Counted from the first letter of the stretch, positions 12,032 through 24,737 are shown. The stretch: 64,000 nucleotides of DNA from Paraphaeosphaeria minitans (GCA_015832175.1 WJXW01000003.1:2294001-2358000), one strand, 5' to 3'. A program made the numbers and translations. Notes: generated by a model not told the origin, from the letters alone.

Positions 12032-13491
12032 AGGGAGAATAGGAATTAGAGGAAGAGGAGATTAAAAAGCTTATCTATAAATATATAAACCCTCTTCCTC
12101 CTCTGCTTAATCGTAGGGGTGCGAGAATCTCCCCTATAATTAGTAGTATGAGATTCTCCCTATCCTCCTCCTCTCCTTCTCTCTATAGTAGGTGATTCCT
12201 CACCCTATCTACCTCCTCTACCTCTCCTTTAATTAGTAGTAGGTAATAGCTCACCCTAGCCTTCCCTCCTTTAATTAGTAGGAGGAGAAGTACTTATCTA
12301 GCTTCTACTTTACTTTAGAGCTAATAGGCCGCTTATCTAGCTATTTTAATTAAGGTATTAGCTGCGACTGTGCTGCTCCTTAATAGGTAAGGTAAGAGGG
12401 CAACTACCCTATTCTCTACTAAAGATTAGCTAAGAAGGAGGGAGTAGAATAGTAGCTATATGCTAAGCTTACTCCTCCTAACTACTAGTAGGAAAAAGAC
12501 CTTATAAGGCCACTTTAACCCTCTTACGCAGCTTAGTAATTAGCCTCTTCTATAAAAAGTATTAGCTAAATCTAGAAAGAATCTTAGAATAAAAGCTTAT
12601 ATTAGCACTATCTAATAGTTAATAGTAGATAAAATCTATAGCTAGAGTCTAAATATGTGGCTAGCTATAGAAACAATTAGCGAAATTAGCTAAAGTAATA
12701 GGATAACCCTATATATAGTAGTGTAAGAGTGGGTAAAGTAGATATAGCAGCGCCTACCTAAGCTTAAAGTATTATTATAGCAGCGTTTATTACTTTTTCT
12801 TACTAGAGCTCCCTTTAAGCAGCCTAAGCAGCTTACTTATCTAAGAGCACTAAGTAATTACTAGGGGCCTAGAGCTAGGGTAGAAGGAGCTAGTAAAGTA
12901 GGAGAATCTTAGTAGGAGGATTAGGAGCTTTGTTTAGTAACTTTTATAGCCTTTACTACGCGTGCTTTAGCTAGGTTATTAGATATCTAAAAAAGTTAGT
13001 AAAGCTCTAAACAACAGAAAGAGCGCAAGGTAATAATTAGAAAAAAACAACCTACTATAAAGTAGTAGGATTTAAAGGCTTAAACTAGTAGGCTTAAATT
13101 AGATAAGAGGTTAAAGCGTTAAAAGTAAAGGATTAAAGAGAGAAAATTAAGCGCTAGTAAAGGGCTTATATACTCTACTGCCTATTTAATTATTAAGCGC
13201 TAAATGCGCTCCTTCCTTACTACTTATTTCTCTTACTACTACTTCTTCCTAATTAAAACGCGCCTACCTATTGTACTTGCTAGCTAGTAAGAGCGGGGAA
13301 ATTACCTTATAGTTAATAAGAAGTAAGCGAAAAGAGTAGTAGAATAAAAGCGTTTACGCTCTAGGCCTTTATGCCACGCTTATAAGCTCCTAACCCACTA
13401 GAAGAAGAGATTCTGGACACGATTCACAATAGGATTTGTAATTTAAAAGATAAACAGCGATTATTTTGCTATTATAACAAATAGAGGGTGA
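12032..13491 (+). pseudogene. Copia-B1 ORF2, unrecognised second frame after pol
   Basis: Between the pol stop and the 3' LTR lie 1.5 kb, far more than an ordinary untranslated tail. The frame -1 relative to pol can be followed, reading RIP stops as Gln/Trp, to TGA at 13489-13491. The best part starts near 12361 and is exactly 1131 bp in both B1 and B2. Predicted features: Leu/Ala-rich N half, a segment reading QEWVKQIQQRLPKL after stop reversal, then a basic, probably coiled-coil part (LKLDRRLKRQKQRIKER) and a hydrophobic patch. B1 has 51 bp more than B2 near 12190-12245, a multiple of three. One in-frame TGA lies in that extra piece. No ATG is conserved. I do not recognise the family. Confidence 0.55.
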
Positions 13492-13571
13492 TAGAATCGC
13501 TGTTCTTAAGATTAGGAAGGATTTAGACAATTATAGATTACTTCTTAGAATAGGTAATCCGCTTTAAGCGA

Positions 13572-13585
13572 TTACCTAGGGGGTG
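13572..13585 (+). other. Copia-B1 polypurine tract
   Basis: TTACCTAGGGGGTG directly precedes the 3' LTR, whose first bases are TATTAAAG (TG changed to TA). The same tract stands before the B2 3' LTR. It is the expected primer for plus-strand DNA synthesis. Confidence 0.7.
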
Positions 13586-13780
13586 TATTAAAGTAAAACA
13601 CTCACTTTCGTAATTCTTTCTAGATCCACTAATTCATATTACAGGATTCTTGCCAAGAGGCTCGTTTCTTTTGTATATAGTCTGCCCTTTTGGCATCCTT
13701 TCCTACAATCAGCTCTTTGTATTCTTTATAACTCTGCTCCTAAATATCCTGTGATAGTTCGAGCCCTTTATACCACAACA
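13586..13780 (+). repeat. Copia-B1 3' LTR
   Basis: 195 bp, ends TACCACAACA; differs from the 5' LTR only by transitions as far as I can see. Followed by the target duplication ATTTC. Confidence 0.95.
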
Positions 13781-14367
13781 ATTTCTTCCTTAGCTTTAAA
13801 GGTGCGCTTATAGTGTATATACTATAGTTCTCTTAGGTCGCTTATAAAGTACTATATTACTTAAATAACTTTATCTCTATCCTACACAAATTCTTATAGT
13901 AAAAGGCGAAAGGCCACTTTATAAGAATAAAAGAATTTATAATACTCCTTAAGGTTCTTGCCTCTATATTTAGTAGGGTCCTTAGGTTAAAGCGTACGCT
14001 TAACGTATATTACTATATACACTATAAGCGCGTCCTACTTATATATATTAGTAGATAGGATTTTAATATTCTTAGGAATAGCTACTACGCTAGGGGTTTA
14101 GCTTATACTTTTAAGTTAGGAGATTTTATCTTCTAAGGCACAAAGTTAATATATAGCACAAAGCTTATTACGCTTCTTTTTAGTAACTAAGAGGCGCTGC
14201 TTAAGTATTAAAAGTAGGCTTAAGTTACGCGTTACTAGCTCTCCTCTTATATACTAGATAAGAGGGTCTTTACTACCTTTAGGGGCTTTAAGTAAGGTCT
14301 ACCCCCTACTAGTAGCTTATATAACTCTAGAAGCTATCTTTAGACTATTATAGAAGAAGTATTATTA
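13781..14367 (-). pseudogene. Gypsy-A4 gag, N-terminal part
   Basis: Reverse complement of A2 31416 to about 32000. It is the start of the gypsy-A gag, separated from the rest of A4 by copia-B1; the first five bases are the target duplication. Multiple TAG/TAA codons. The A2 sister shows the coding sense: a capsid-like domain followed by a zinc knuckle. Confidence 0.8.
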
Positions 14368-14583
14368 TATAAGGTTTAGTTATAGGTAATAGTACTTACT
14401 TTACACTAGGAAGAATAGTAAAAGGATAACTCTAGTAATATTAATAGAATAATACTTATTTTATATAGAGTTAGTGCGTAGTGTAGGTTTTATATAGCTA
14501 GCTTACTTAGCGCACGGACCCTCTATAAGGCCTTAGCGCTAGATACTATAACACTATAACAATATCGTGATCTACCCGTTACA
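14368..14583 (-). repeat. Gypsy-A4 5' LTR
   Basis: Minus-strand LTR of 216 bp starting TGTAACGGGTAGATCACG at 14583 and ending ACCTTATA. Same length and sequence as those at 30142, 31200 and 37496. Its outer neighbour is gypsy-I. Confidence 0.9.
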
Positions 14584-14819
14584 AGGATATAGTCTAGTAG
14601 ATAAAGATAAACGCCCTACTAATAGTGCCTAAGACTATCTAGGCCGCTCTAGTGTAGACGTAATCTTTAACAGCGCTAGTAAAGGCCTAGATCTTTACTA
14701 ACACGCATTTATAGGCACTCTAAAATATAGTTATAGTAAAGTCCCCCCCCTACTATATTAGGCTTAAGGTAGTGCGCTATAGTAACTATATATTTTCTAT
14801 AGTAGCTACTACTTTCTAA

Positions 14820-16200
14820 TAAATTAGGGACTATATAATTAGTGCGTATAGGTCCCTTCTATAATAAGGAGTCCTCTAGGTCCTAGCTTAGAAACCTCTT
14901 ACTACTGCTATTATATAGTACACACATAAGTCTCTAGTTATAGGCTATTCTAGGAAGAACTTTATGTTTAAGATTATCTACTAGAACTACTACTAGGACA
15001 ATATATCTAAAGATATTGCCTAATTTGTATATAATTGCCACTACGCAAGAGTATATATAGACTAGTAGAAGTAGTAAGGTCTCCTATAGCCACTCCTAAT
15101 TATAGACTAGTACTAGGCGCAACTTTTAATAGATTTTATAGTAGACCTCCCCTAGGCCTCTATAGTAGCACTATAATATCTACTTATAATTACTAATAGG
15201 CTGTTAAAGTATATACAACTAGAAGCTATAACTTCTATAATAGTAGAGTACTATATAGCCTACTTTTATAATATATAGTAGTAGTTCTATAGCTTCCCTA
15301 CCTTACTAATTATAGATAGATTCTTAGACTAGCTAAGGAAGTTCTAAACTACGCTATGTAAATTAACTAGAATAAAATAACTCTTCTCTATAGTATACTA
15401 CCCCTAGACTAACAGCGGCATAGAGAGGGTGAACTAAGAGGTACTTTTAGTCCTCTATATTATAGTTAACTTTAAATAAATAGACTAGCTAGACTACCTC
15501 CTAGCCTACTAGCTTACGTTAAATAATAAATTATCTACTACTATAGGCCTAAGCCTAAACTTTTTACTAAATAGATATTATGTTAATCTCCTTAAGAGAA
15601 TCCCTTTACTAGTAGAGTCTAGCTATACCCTTACTAGGAGAGTAAAGCACTTTCTAGACTACCTTAAAAGAGGGATAGCTTTAGTCTAGACTACTATTAC
15701 ATATAGATAATAGTGTACTATAGAGGCTATAAACTATACCTACTACTCTATAAAGTAATTCTAAGTTAGAACTAAGGTATCGTTCTTACTATATAACATA
15801 AAAACTAACTAGCTAAAGAAGAAACTTAACTAGCTTAAGATTAAGTACACTATAATAGCTATACTATTCTTACTTATAGTAATGCTAGACCTATTTAGTA
15901 ATTTCTATAAAACTATCTACGTTAACCTCCTTAAGTGAGCGGCAGACAATCCCCTACCTAGTTAGACTTAGGCTAACGCCTAACTAGGCCTAGCTCTAGA
16001 GCTAGAAGAAGCGGACCTAGACCTATATAAATAGGAAGTAGAGGAGGTCCTATATATTAAGAACACCTAGGGTAAATAATAATAGGCGCTAGTAAAGTAG
16101 ACTAGGTAGGTATTACTAACTTAGGTGCTAGTTAAAAATATTATAGACACTATAGTTCTAGACCGCTTTAAGGCCGCCTAGGGGGACTATAGGCACAATA
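14820..16200 (+). pseudogene. Gypsy-I integrase and chromodomain
   Basis: Around 15340-15650 the frame reads, with stops put back, as the end of an integrase core: a YYPQTNSGIERVN motif (the HPQTDGQTERVN signature of Ty3/gypsy integrases), LDYLPAYQLTLNN, then STTIGLSPNF. A chromodomain follows near 16020-16190, with EVEEVLYIKNTRGK and LVKWTRQVLPT. About half the Gln/Trp codons are TAG. Upstream of 15100 the frame is hard to follow. The chromodomain would tether integrase to chromatin in the living ancestor. Confidence 0.7.
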
Positions 16201-17175
16201 ATAGTCCTATCTAGCCTATAAAGAAGAATATATAAACATTACAAAGGAAGCTATAATAGGTATTTAAGAATTTATTCTCTTACTAACTTAGTAAAGGCGC
16301 TATTTATCTAAAAACTACTAAAGGCTATTAGCCCTAGGGTTACAATGCCTAAAGCCGCACTAGAGTAACACTAAGTAGGAATAAAGGGGGGCTATAATAA
16401 CTATATTACTTTTTACACTAGTAGCAGTAGTAGCTAAAAGGGTGCACTAAGCTAGCCCTAGATAAAAGCTTAGGTAGAGTTACTCTATAAGGCTCTTAAT
16501 ATAAGTTAAAGGGTATATACTATTAAGCTAGGGCTACTAGAAAGGTAGAGTAGTGTTAGTTAGGAGCTATTCTAAGTTACTCTATATTAATAGTAAGTAA
16601 GTTAGTAGTCTACACTTAGGTCTAAGTTATCTTATTTAGGCGCTAGCCTATACTCTCTTTAGATTGCTAGATATAATTTCCTATATTATTTATCTACCTT
16701 GCTATATTATTAGCTAACGCTACTAGATTCTAATTATAGTTACTACTACGCTAGACTAGAGTTATCTAGAGTAAAGGTGCTACTAGGGCTATATCTATAC
16801 TAGAGGGGGCAACTACTATTCTATTACTACGCTAAGATAGGGGTATAGTAAGGAAGTCTAGCTCCTAAATTAGGCTAGAGTTCTTAAGCGCTAAGTTTAG
16901 GTACTACTTATACTACTAGGCTAAGTAGTAGAACTTTGCTATAAAGGTAGGCAGCGTTCTAGTTATAAGCTTTTAGGGGTTAGTGCTATATATTCTAGAA
17001 TTATAGATATATAAATTACTATTAACCTAGCCTCGCTCTACGTATTTAATCTAGAGGCGCAGAGCCCGCCTTAGGCCTAGATTATTAGTAAAAGGGGCAG
17101 AATCGTACTAGTAGGTAGCCTTAGTGCGATAGTAGGCGCTATAGGAGTAGCCCTAGAATAGTTAATAGCTATATA

Positions 17176-17772
17176 AACATTAATAATAGTCTAGAATATA
17201 AGACTATAGACTTACTCTACGCGCCTAAGCCGCTTTAGGCGCCTAATGTATTTAATATATATAAGGCCTATATTAGAATTAGCTAGCTTTTTATCTAAGC
17301 TGTCCCTTTAAAAGACTACGCTCTTAGCGATATAGAGCTACTTTAAAGTATAGGTAAGAGTAGTAAAGTTAGGGTAATTAGCTAGTACGCGCCTCTTAGA
17401 GGTTATAAAAAAGTAAAAGTAATTACTACTATTAAACTACTACGTAGGCGTATTAAGGCTTTAGAGAATCTTTTCTACCTTAGTGTTATTAATCTCCTCT
17501 TTATTATATATATAGCTAGGCTTAGTAAGGCGCTAGTTTAGATCTAAAAGATTATTACTACTACTACTACTAGGACTAAAGATATCTACTAAGGTAGCGC
17601 TACTTTAAAGGCTATTATTAATAATATTAATATTAGCTATAGCTGTAAATAGAACACTAAAAAAAAGGGCTAAGAGGCTAATAAGAGTATAAGGGCGTAT
17701 AGCGCAGGAATAGGAGGGAGACTAGATTAGGGCTAAAAAGAAGCAAGGACAGAAGTAATTATAAATAGTTAA
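17176..17772 (+). pseudogene. Unrecognised sense frame in the gypsy-I 3' region
   Basis: About 1 kb beyond the chromodomain a frame of 198 codons contains a stretch of 51 codons without a stop (from TACGCGCCTCTT), unusual in this sequence. All interruptions are TAG/TAA. The peptide includes IKLLRRRIKALENLFYLSV, a short hydrophobic patch, a run of five Thr (TTTTTRTK) and a Lys/Gly/Ala-rich end. Residues before 17176 are less convincing. It may be an accessory ORF like those of copia-B and gypsy-A, or the remains of another repeat. No family recognised. The 16230-17175 interval shows no frame I trust. Confidence 0.4.
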
Positions 17773-17861
17773 AGAAGTTAGAATAGGCGCGGGTTAGGGT
17801 TAGTATAGGAAAGAGAGAGTAGAAAAAGGAAGAAAAAAAGTAGAGTAATATAGATATAAGG

Positions 17862-18099
17862 TGTTGGTTTGGCTTAATCTGTAATTAAGTATTTAAGGGT
17901 TAATAGTATACTATCGTGTAAAGGGTAAGAAGTAGGTTTAATTAATTACGTCTAGTCTATCGTACAAAGGGGCACTAAGGGCTTTATAAAGTCTCTGCCT
18001 CTTAGCGCTAACTTAAGTAGTGGGTCCTTGTGCGGGTCCCTATAGGTAGGCAGGCCCCCACTTTACCTAGTGCTACTTATATAATAAACTATATAGACA
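17862..18099 (-). repeat. Copia-C1 3' LTR
   Basis: 238 bp; plus-strand reading starts TGTTGGTTTGGCTTAATC and ends ATATAGACA. It has a single copy of the segment that is duplicated in the short copia-C LTRs. Confidence 0.9.
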
Positions 18100-19379
18100 C
18101 TAGCAACTTTTCTTTTATATAATAGCCTGTGTTTATTATACGCTTCTATTTCCTATCCTTCTCTATTTATATAGTTGGCCTTCCCCTATTAGAACAGGTT
18201 ATAGGGTAAGTATAGTGTTACTATATAGTAGAAGTTTTATTTATACTTACTCTTATGCAAATTGGCAGTAATAGCTAACCTACTTAGTTTTTATCCTACT
18301 CCCTTATATAGTAGTAGAGCTGTATTATATAATAAGGCTCTTTCTAGGCATATGCCTTATACACAAATAAAAGGTAGAGTGTTAAGTAATATAATACTTA
18401 GCGCTAGGTCTTAGTAAGTAGGTATAAAAAGATATCTTTTAGCTCCCCTAAACCCTCTCTTCTTTATTCTACTTTAATATATATATACCTTCCTCTCTTC
18501 TTACCTTATTCTTTTTAGTGTCCTAGTGTCTAGTAGCTAGTGCTCTGTTACTAGTAAATATATATAGCTTTTTTATATAATGCTAATTTTTAATAAGATA
18601 TATATATATATATACATACTTGCTATTATATAATAGCTAATAACACTGTTAGTCTATTAGGCGCTAGTACTCTTACTACTAGTGTCTTTATACTAGTTAT
18701 TATAGGCTAGACTAAATTGCGTATTTAGGTTAACCTCCCTACTAGTTTGCCTAGTATAAGGGCCTTTATGTAGAGCCTAGTAGTAGACGTATAACAAATC
18801 CTCTAGAGTATTTTTATTTTTATTATATAATACTAACAGGTGTAGGATAAAGAGGCTAGGATAGCCTAAATGCCCTCCTAGAATATTGTCGTGCAAATCC
18901 TAGTTAGTATAAACCTCTAGCGGTAGGCTGCTTATATTATATAATATAAGGGATATTAGTAAGTAGTGCTTATTTAGTCGCGCGGCCAAGTTTAAAATAA
19001 GCCTTATACTTACTTATGTGGTACTACTAATACTAGTAATTAGGTATTCTTAGATTATCGTGCAATCCCAGATTATAAGTCTAGATTATATAGCGCCTGT
19101 GTGTAGAAGTCGTATAGTGCTTGTTGTAAGCGTTATGTATAAGGGGGGGGGGTAAATATCTTTATTGCACAAAGGGGTAGATAGGCTTAGTCTTAAGATA
19201 TCTAAATTATTAATATAGAAAATATATTCTTTAATGTCTTTATATAATCTCCTATAATATATTCCCTCTTTTATAATAAAACTATAATATTAAGTTAGTA
19301 GTAGGGCTTATATAGCCTAAAAATAAATATGTCTGTGCGAAGTTATAGCAAGTTAAATAGAAAAAAGAATTTTTTTTTT
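18100..19379 (-). other. Copia-C1 3' region between pol and LTR
   Basis: No domain or convincing frame seen on either strand. The part next to the LTR (18100-18420) is shared with the short copia-C copy (about 26865-27196), so it belongs to the element. It contains an AT microsatellite (about 18598-18616), a run of about nine G near 19143 and T-runs near 19371. Confidence 0.6.
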
Positions 19380-22300
19380 TTAAATAGTAAGTAAAATAAC
19401 AAAAGAAATATTTTGCAGTAGAGTAGTTACTTTATTATATAGTCCTTGTTAATTCTATCTACTAAAGCCTTAATAGTAATATATAGTTTATTTATTAAGA
19501 TTAGTGTTTAGAGTGCCTAGTTAGGTGCTTTCTTTATATAAGTATTAGTAGGATTGTCTTTGCCATTAATCTACCTAATCTTTATAATTTTCTATTTTTT
19601 GTACGACTCCCTAATTAACATAATATTAATTATAAGGCGTTTTTCGTTTATAGTGCCTAGTTATACGAGGCATTTATATAGGGATTTCGAGTTAGTATAG
19701 ACTATAATAGGAATTAGGGGGATCTGAAGTGTTTATATAATTTATTAGAGTGTTATGCTTAATATAATTACATTATTAAAACTACCTACTAGACTGTACA
19801 ATTCGCTTACTAGAACACTTCTAGTTACTCTTTTACACTTTACTAAGTTCTAGTAGATAATATTGCTATAGATTTTAAAGTCCTAAGTTGTTATGCAATA
19901 TTCCTCTACTAGTATAATAATAAAGCTAAGCTATAAGCTTAAGTCTCTATTATTAGTAAAAGAGCTATCTGTAAAGATAAATAGCTTTATACAACTTAGG
20001 TTAAGTAGAATAAATTTTAGTCCTCTTTATATATTCTAAATTTGCTAGTTTAAACGCATATTTAGTGCCTTAATATCTTCTTTTATTAGTACTATTGTTT
20101 GCGCAGTAATAGATAGGTTAAATATTACTTCTAGTTAGTAAACTAAAGAGATATATACACCTCTTACTTATTATATAATATATTAGTGTATAGCGTCTTT
20201 ATTCTAGGGATTAACTATGTGAAGGCTTTTAGCCTATCCCTTCTATTTTAGGGTAATAATATCTTAGATAAGTTAGATTTTACCTCTATTAAACTTAATT
20301 ACCCTATCTTATATTAAAACGCTTTTATCCTTTACACAAAACTTTATAGTATAGAGCTACTCCTCTTTTTATTATACAAAGCTTTCTGTAACTACACTAA
20401 AAGTGTTATTAGTCTAGAGTCTAGTAATACTAAACATCTTAGGTCCCTTATCTATAATAAGTAGGTATAGGTCGTACATTAACACATGCATTCTTAGTTT
20501 CTCTTTATAGTGGTTGTAGTATGTCTTAAACTAGTAGAGACCTAATTCTGCTACGCTATACAGAGGTCGTACAACTTATAAAATTGTGTTTAGTAGGAAG
20601 AAATTGCGCATTTTTACTAGTAGTTAGGTGTATAATATATAAAGGAGTTTATTAGTAGACTATATATAGGCCTAAGTAATGTCCTTAAGCTTAATATGCA
20701 TGTTATATAACTAAATTAGTGTTATAGAAAGAGCTAACAGCAACCTCTAGCTTATACGCTAGATAGTAGGGGATTATATAAAGATTTTCTTTTTTTCTTT
20801 ATCTAAATAGCTAGTAAAGATAAGTCTTAATTTCTTATATAGTTAGGTTGTCTTGCCTTTAATCTCTTATATAAGACGTAGGTTAAAGATATAGCTAGAT
20901 TATTTATTAGGGTTGTATAATAAGATTTTAAAAGTGCTATTAGTAATAAGGGTATTTATTTCTACTATATCTAATTCTTTAAAGGGCTAGCTAGGTGTAG
21001 TAATAACGCTATTTATATAAAGCTTTAGTGTAAGCTTAAAGTTATCCTTTTCTTTTTAGGTAATAAACTAGGTGTTTAGTCTCTCTAATCTTTGTTAAGC
21101 TTCACCTAATCGTGCGACTATAGTAGTTTGGTCCTTTCTAGGTCTTCCTCTTAGCTTTAGCTTTAGAGCTTTAATTTGTGCAGTTATAGGAGTATCTATA
21201 TCCTATAGTTCCTATGTGCTGTCTTTAGTTACGTAATAGTATAGTTTAACCTATATATAGCGCAGTTTTAAAGGTCTATTTTTAAGCTCTAGAATAATAT
21301 CTCTTTTTTTAATACTCTTAATCTTATATAGTTTTTACTATCCCTTCTTTTCTCTCTAGGCTATAACTTTAGAGCCTAGTGGGAGTGTAAGGGTTTCGTG
21401 CGATAATAGGCTATTTCTAGTATTAATTATATAAGTAACTTTAACTTTAGCTCTATTCTTCTTAAGTATTTTTATTACTTTCTAAACTGCATTAGCTTAG
21501 GTCGTTAGTTCTAGTAAGGGTAGAGAGTCCTTATTAATCCTTAAGTAAGCACTAAAGACTAGGAGGGTAGGTACTATGCTATTAGGCCTAGCTATATTAT
21601 TTAGTGCCTTTACTACTATCTATAGTACTATCTTATTATTTATATAACTATTAATCTTAGCTCTTAAGATATTATACACTTAGTATAGTAGTGTATATAC
21701 TCTTTTAATCTTGCCTATAGCCTAGTGTGCCTCTACTAGCATTTACCTATATTCTGCCCTAACTATCTTCGCATAATTCTAAAACTTATTAGAAGCGAAG
21801 TTAGTTCCTAGGTTATAGATAATATAATCTAGTAGGCCTTAGTATGTATTAATCTAGTATCTTATTAAGGTATTTTAGGTGTTTTATGTAGTTATTAATT
21901 TTAGGAATTAGGCTACCTAAAAAGATGTGTCTATATTAATAATATATAGAACATCCCTTTTACTAATTTATATAACATTAATAATAATCTTATAGTTAAA
22001 GTATAAGTTATTTTAGATAGAGAACTTAAAGCGTCTTAGCACTTAGTTATATAACTAGTAGTAGTAATAAAACTTCTTTACTTTTTCTAGTACAGAGCTC
22101 TCTACTTTATGCCCTACTTAAGTAAGAAGCTTATATAGTTTTTCTATCTAAGGGTGTCTAAAATAGTAGTATAGGCGTTAGAGTTCTGTCTCTATAAAGA
22201 ATAGAGCTAACTCCTTATTACTAAGGTTAAAAAAGGGGTAACCCTACTTTTATATAACTAGGACTATTGTACTGTCCCTTTATATAATAATATCTAGGAT

Positions 22301-24400
22301 GTTATTAAAGTATGCCCTAAGTCTATTAGTATCTACTAGCGATAGTAGGAATAGTGTTAGGGAGTTAAAGATATAGTAGGTTACTATTCCTATAGGGTTA
22401 GTAATTTATATAGTGCCTAGAGATATCTAGGAACCCTGTTCTCTAAAGCTAATATTAGTAGATCCTAGTAACTAGTCTACTTTAGTAGTTAGGTTTTTGT
22501 GTAAATAGGCAGTAAGCTAGTTCTTTCCTACTATAAATACTTATATAGCGCCTATATTCTAGAGTTCTCTTTAGTACTTTGTATAATACTAACTAGCTAG
22601 AATAAATAGTTATATAGATTCCTCTATATTCTTATTATCCTTACTATGTTAGATGTCTTCGCTAGTTATATAATAAAGGTAGGTAGTAGAAGTAAAGTAT
22701 AAGATAGCCTTTTATACTTCTTTCTTATTACTCTATTCGTCTTATTTATCTTTCTCCTCTTTTATATAATAGTCTTCTTCCTCTAGCTCTTCTTTAAAGT
22801 TAAGAATATATACTTATATTTCTATAGTAGAGGGTTTATATTTATAGAAGTTAGCGTATAATAATATATATTGCTTTCTAGCTCGCTAGGTATCCTTTAG
22901 TAGATAGTTAGTAGACTAGTATCCTTTTTTATAGCATATAAAGTATTTCTACTTTATATAAGAGTTTAAACTTCTAAGGTTACCCTTTCTTTTTAGTCTA
23001 AAGGTTAATCTGCCTCTAGAGGGGCTAGATCCTTTTATACAATTAGGATTATTGTATTATTAATTAGTATAGTACACCTCTTTACTATCTTAGAGGAACT
23101 ATAACTTCTTCCTATTTCTAATAACTTAGAGTAACGCATAAAGGTTACTAAGTAAACCTTTTACTATATTTTTAGGGTTAAATATAGCTTATTTAAAGTT
23201 AGGATAGCTATAGTATACTCGTATAATAGTAGTTTATAGTTATAGTTTACTACTAAAGCCTTATCTAAAAGCCCTTTAGGCTAAGGTAAGCTTATTAATT
23301 ATTACTTCTAAAGCCTTATGCAATATAGTAGCTAGATTATCCCTTTTATAGTGTTTAAAGATAAGAGTAGTCTAGTCTATTTAGTACTAATTATAATTAA
23401 CACTAGTGTTAAAGTGCCTGTTTAGTCTATCGTATAATTTATCCTATAGAAGTTCTAGTCTAATATTGTATAGGTAGTAGGTACTCGCACAATTAGAAAG
23501 GATTCCTAGAAAAATATTTATATACTAGTTCTATAGTATACCTAGCCTATAGCATAGTTCTCTAAAGACTTTTGTCTTATCTACTAGGATATTATATACT
23601 CTACTAGTGTAGTTATTCTCTTTACTCTAAGCCTTCTAAAAGAAGATAATTTTGTCTAGCTAGATATACGTATAATCTCCTAGTTATTAAGGAGACTAAG
23701 AGTGTCTAGTCTCTTTATATAATATAGTTTGTTAGGCAAAAGTAGTTTAGGTTTTAGGCTATTACTACTAGTGTAGCTTTATATATAGTGTCTCTATCCT
23801 CGCATGTATAAGGATGGGCCCTAGCTATGCTCTATATATATATACATTACTTATAGATAGTGTAGGTTGCATTATTAGGATCGTGCGAAGTAGTTTAGGT
23901 TATAGTTGTGGCGTTATTATGTAAAAGGTCTATAGCTTATAGTTAAGCTGTAATAGTCTAAAGAGTTTCTTTATATAGGTGTCCTTTATTATAATATTAG
24001 TAGCGATAAAGCCTTTTTTTATAAGAAAAGCAATAAGCTCTCTTCTTACTATATAACTAATTTTATTAAAGTTTCTCTCCTTTTAGTTATTAAAATCTTT
24101 AGTAAAAGAAGAGATTACCTCTTTACCATTAAGGCTGCTCGCGCGATATTGCGCAATTATGTACACTATATAAGTATTTAGCTATTTTAAAAAAGGGGGT
24201 AGGTGGCTGTGTAGATTTACTTTATCTACCTAGTACTTTTGTGTAATCTCTCCTCTTAAAGTAATAGCTTTAATATTTATTATTTCCTCTACTTATTAAA
24301 GCTATATTACTTTGTCTTTTTACTAAAGAGGTAGTATTAATTATTGCGTAACATCCTTAGGTTGTAGTTTCTCTAGGAAGTCTCCTAGTCTTAAGGCCAT
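19380..24400 (-). pseudogene. Copia-C1 gag-pol, RIP-degraded
   Basis: The minus strand opens at an intact ATG (24400, MALRLGDF). Gag carries a zinc-knuckle remnant near 22880 (family form CxxCxKEGCxST). Integrase covers about 22100-21400. Reverse transcriptase includes the fungal copia motif RDITQAYIQST near 20680, and RNase H ends with an IRWIN-type motif and NPTNTYIKKAP near 19550. Stops are TAG/TAA at Gln/Trp positions. C2 reads the same on the plus strand but stops at the NP of this motif. The family is the common fungal copia group with RDITQAY in RT. Whether gag and pol are one frame could not be decided. Confidence 0.8.
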
Positions 24401-24737
24401 ATTCTTATTATCTTTCTTAGTTGTGCAACGTAACTACGTTTAGTTGTCACTAGTTTAATCGTGCAACGTGTTTACGTTTAGTTATTGCTAGTTTAATTAT
24501 ACGACGTGTTTTTTAGGGTTATAAATGTGCTTACTATCTCCTTTCTTTTCTATAAAATAGCTTAGACTAGATTATATAACTCTTTACAAATGTGCGCGCT
24601 TTATTTCTACTTACTATATAATGTAAAATTTAATCTCTAGTAAAGGTAATAATATAGAGCCTACGCATCTAGCTTATAGGGCGCTCTGTCTTTAGACCTT
24701 ACTAGTTTACAGTTAATTAGAATTAACTACTAATTAG

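Larger units (their letters stand above)
6537..13780 (+). mobile_element. Ty1/copia element B1, complete, 7244 bp
   Basis: Two 195-bp LTRs (6537-6731, 13586-13780) flank a primer site, one gag-pol frame, a second frame (ORF2) and a purine tract. The 5-bp target duplication ATTTC is exact at 6532-6536 and 13781-13785, and the gypsy-A4 gag resumes immediately outside, so this is a simple intact insertion into A4. Integrase lies before reverse transcriptase, the copia order. Differences from B2 and B3 are nearly all transitions. It is younger than A4 but has itself been mutated by RIP. Confidence 0.95.
922..14583 (-). mobile_element. Ty3/gypsy element A4, nearly complete, split by copia-B1
   Basis: Read on the minus strand: 5' LTR (14583-14368), gag start (14367-13781), then after the inserted copia-B1 the rest of gag and pol (6531 to about 2340), an accessory 3' region (about 2330-1053), a purine tract (1052-1036) and a 3' LTR cut short at 922 by element H. 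Without copia-B1 and its 5-bp duplication the copy is about 6.4 kb, matching the complete sister copy A2 (6512 bp). Order protease, RT, RNase H, integrase, chromodomain makes it a Ty3/gypsy chromovirus. Stops in every domain show it is dead. Confidence 0.85.
14584..17861 (+). mobile_element. Ty3/gypsy element I, 3' fragment
   Basis: A plus-strand chromovirus fragment lacking everything before integrase: its 5' part was replaced or overrun by A4 (boundary 14583/14584). It holds integrase, chromodomain and a long 3' region with its own reading frame, and is interrupted by copia-C1 at 17861 (flank TAAGG; the far flank is TAAGC). The sequence after C1 (24981 on) has a purine tract and a possible LTR start, so gypsy-I probably resumes there. 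Its integrase and chromodomain differ from those of A, D and G. Confidence 0.6.

Noticed and set aside
14368..17861. A single gypsy element formed by the LTR at 14368-14583 and the integrase downstream
   Set aside because: The LTR belongs to the minus-strand A4 (its gag follows on the left); the integrase is plus-strand and of another family.
18598..18616. AT microsatellite as a centromeric or telomeric signal
   Set aside because: It is short, isolated, and inside the copia-C1 tail; no telomere repeat or satellite array is present.
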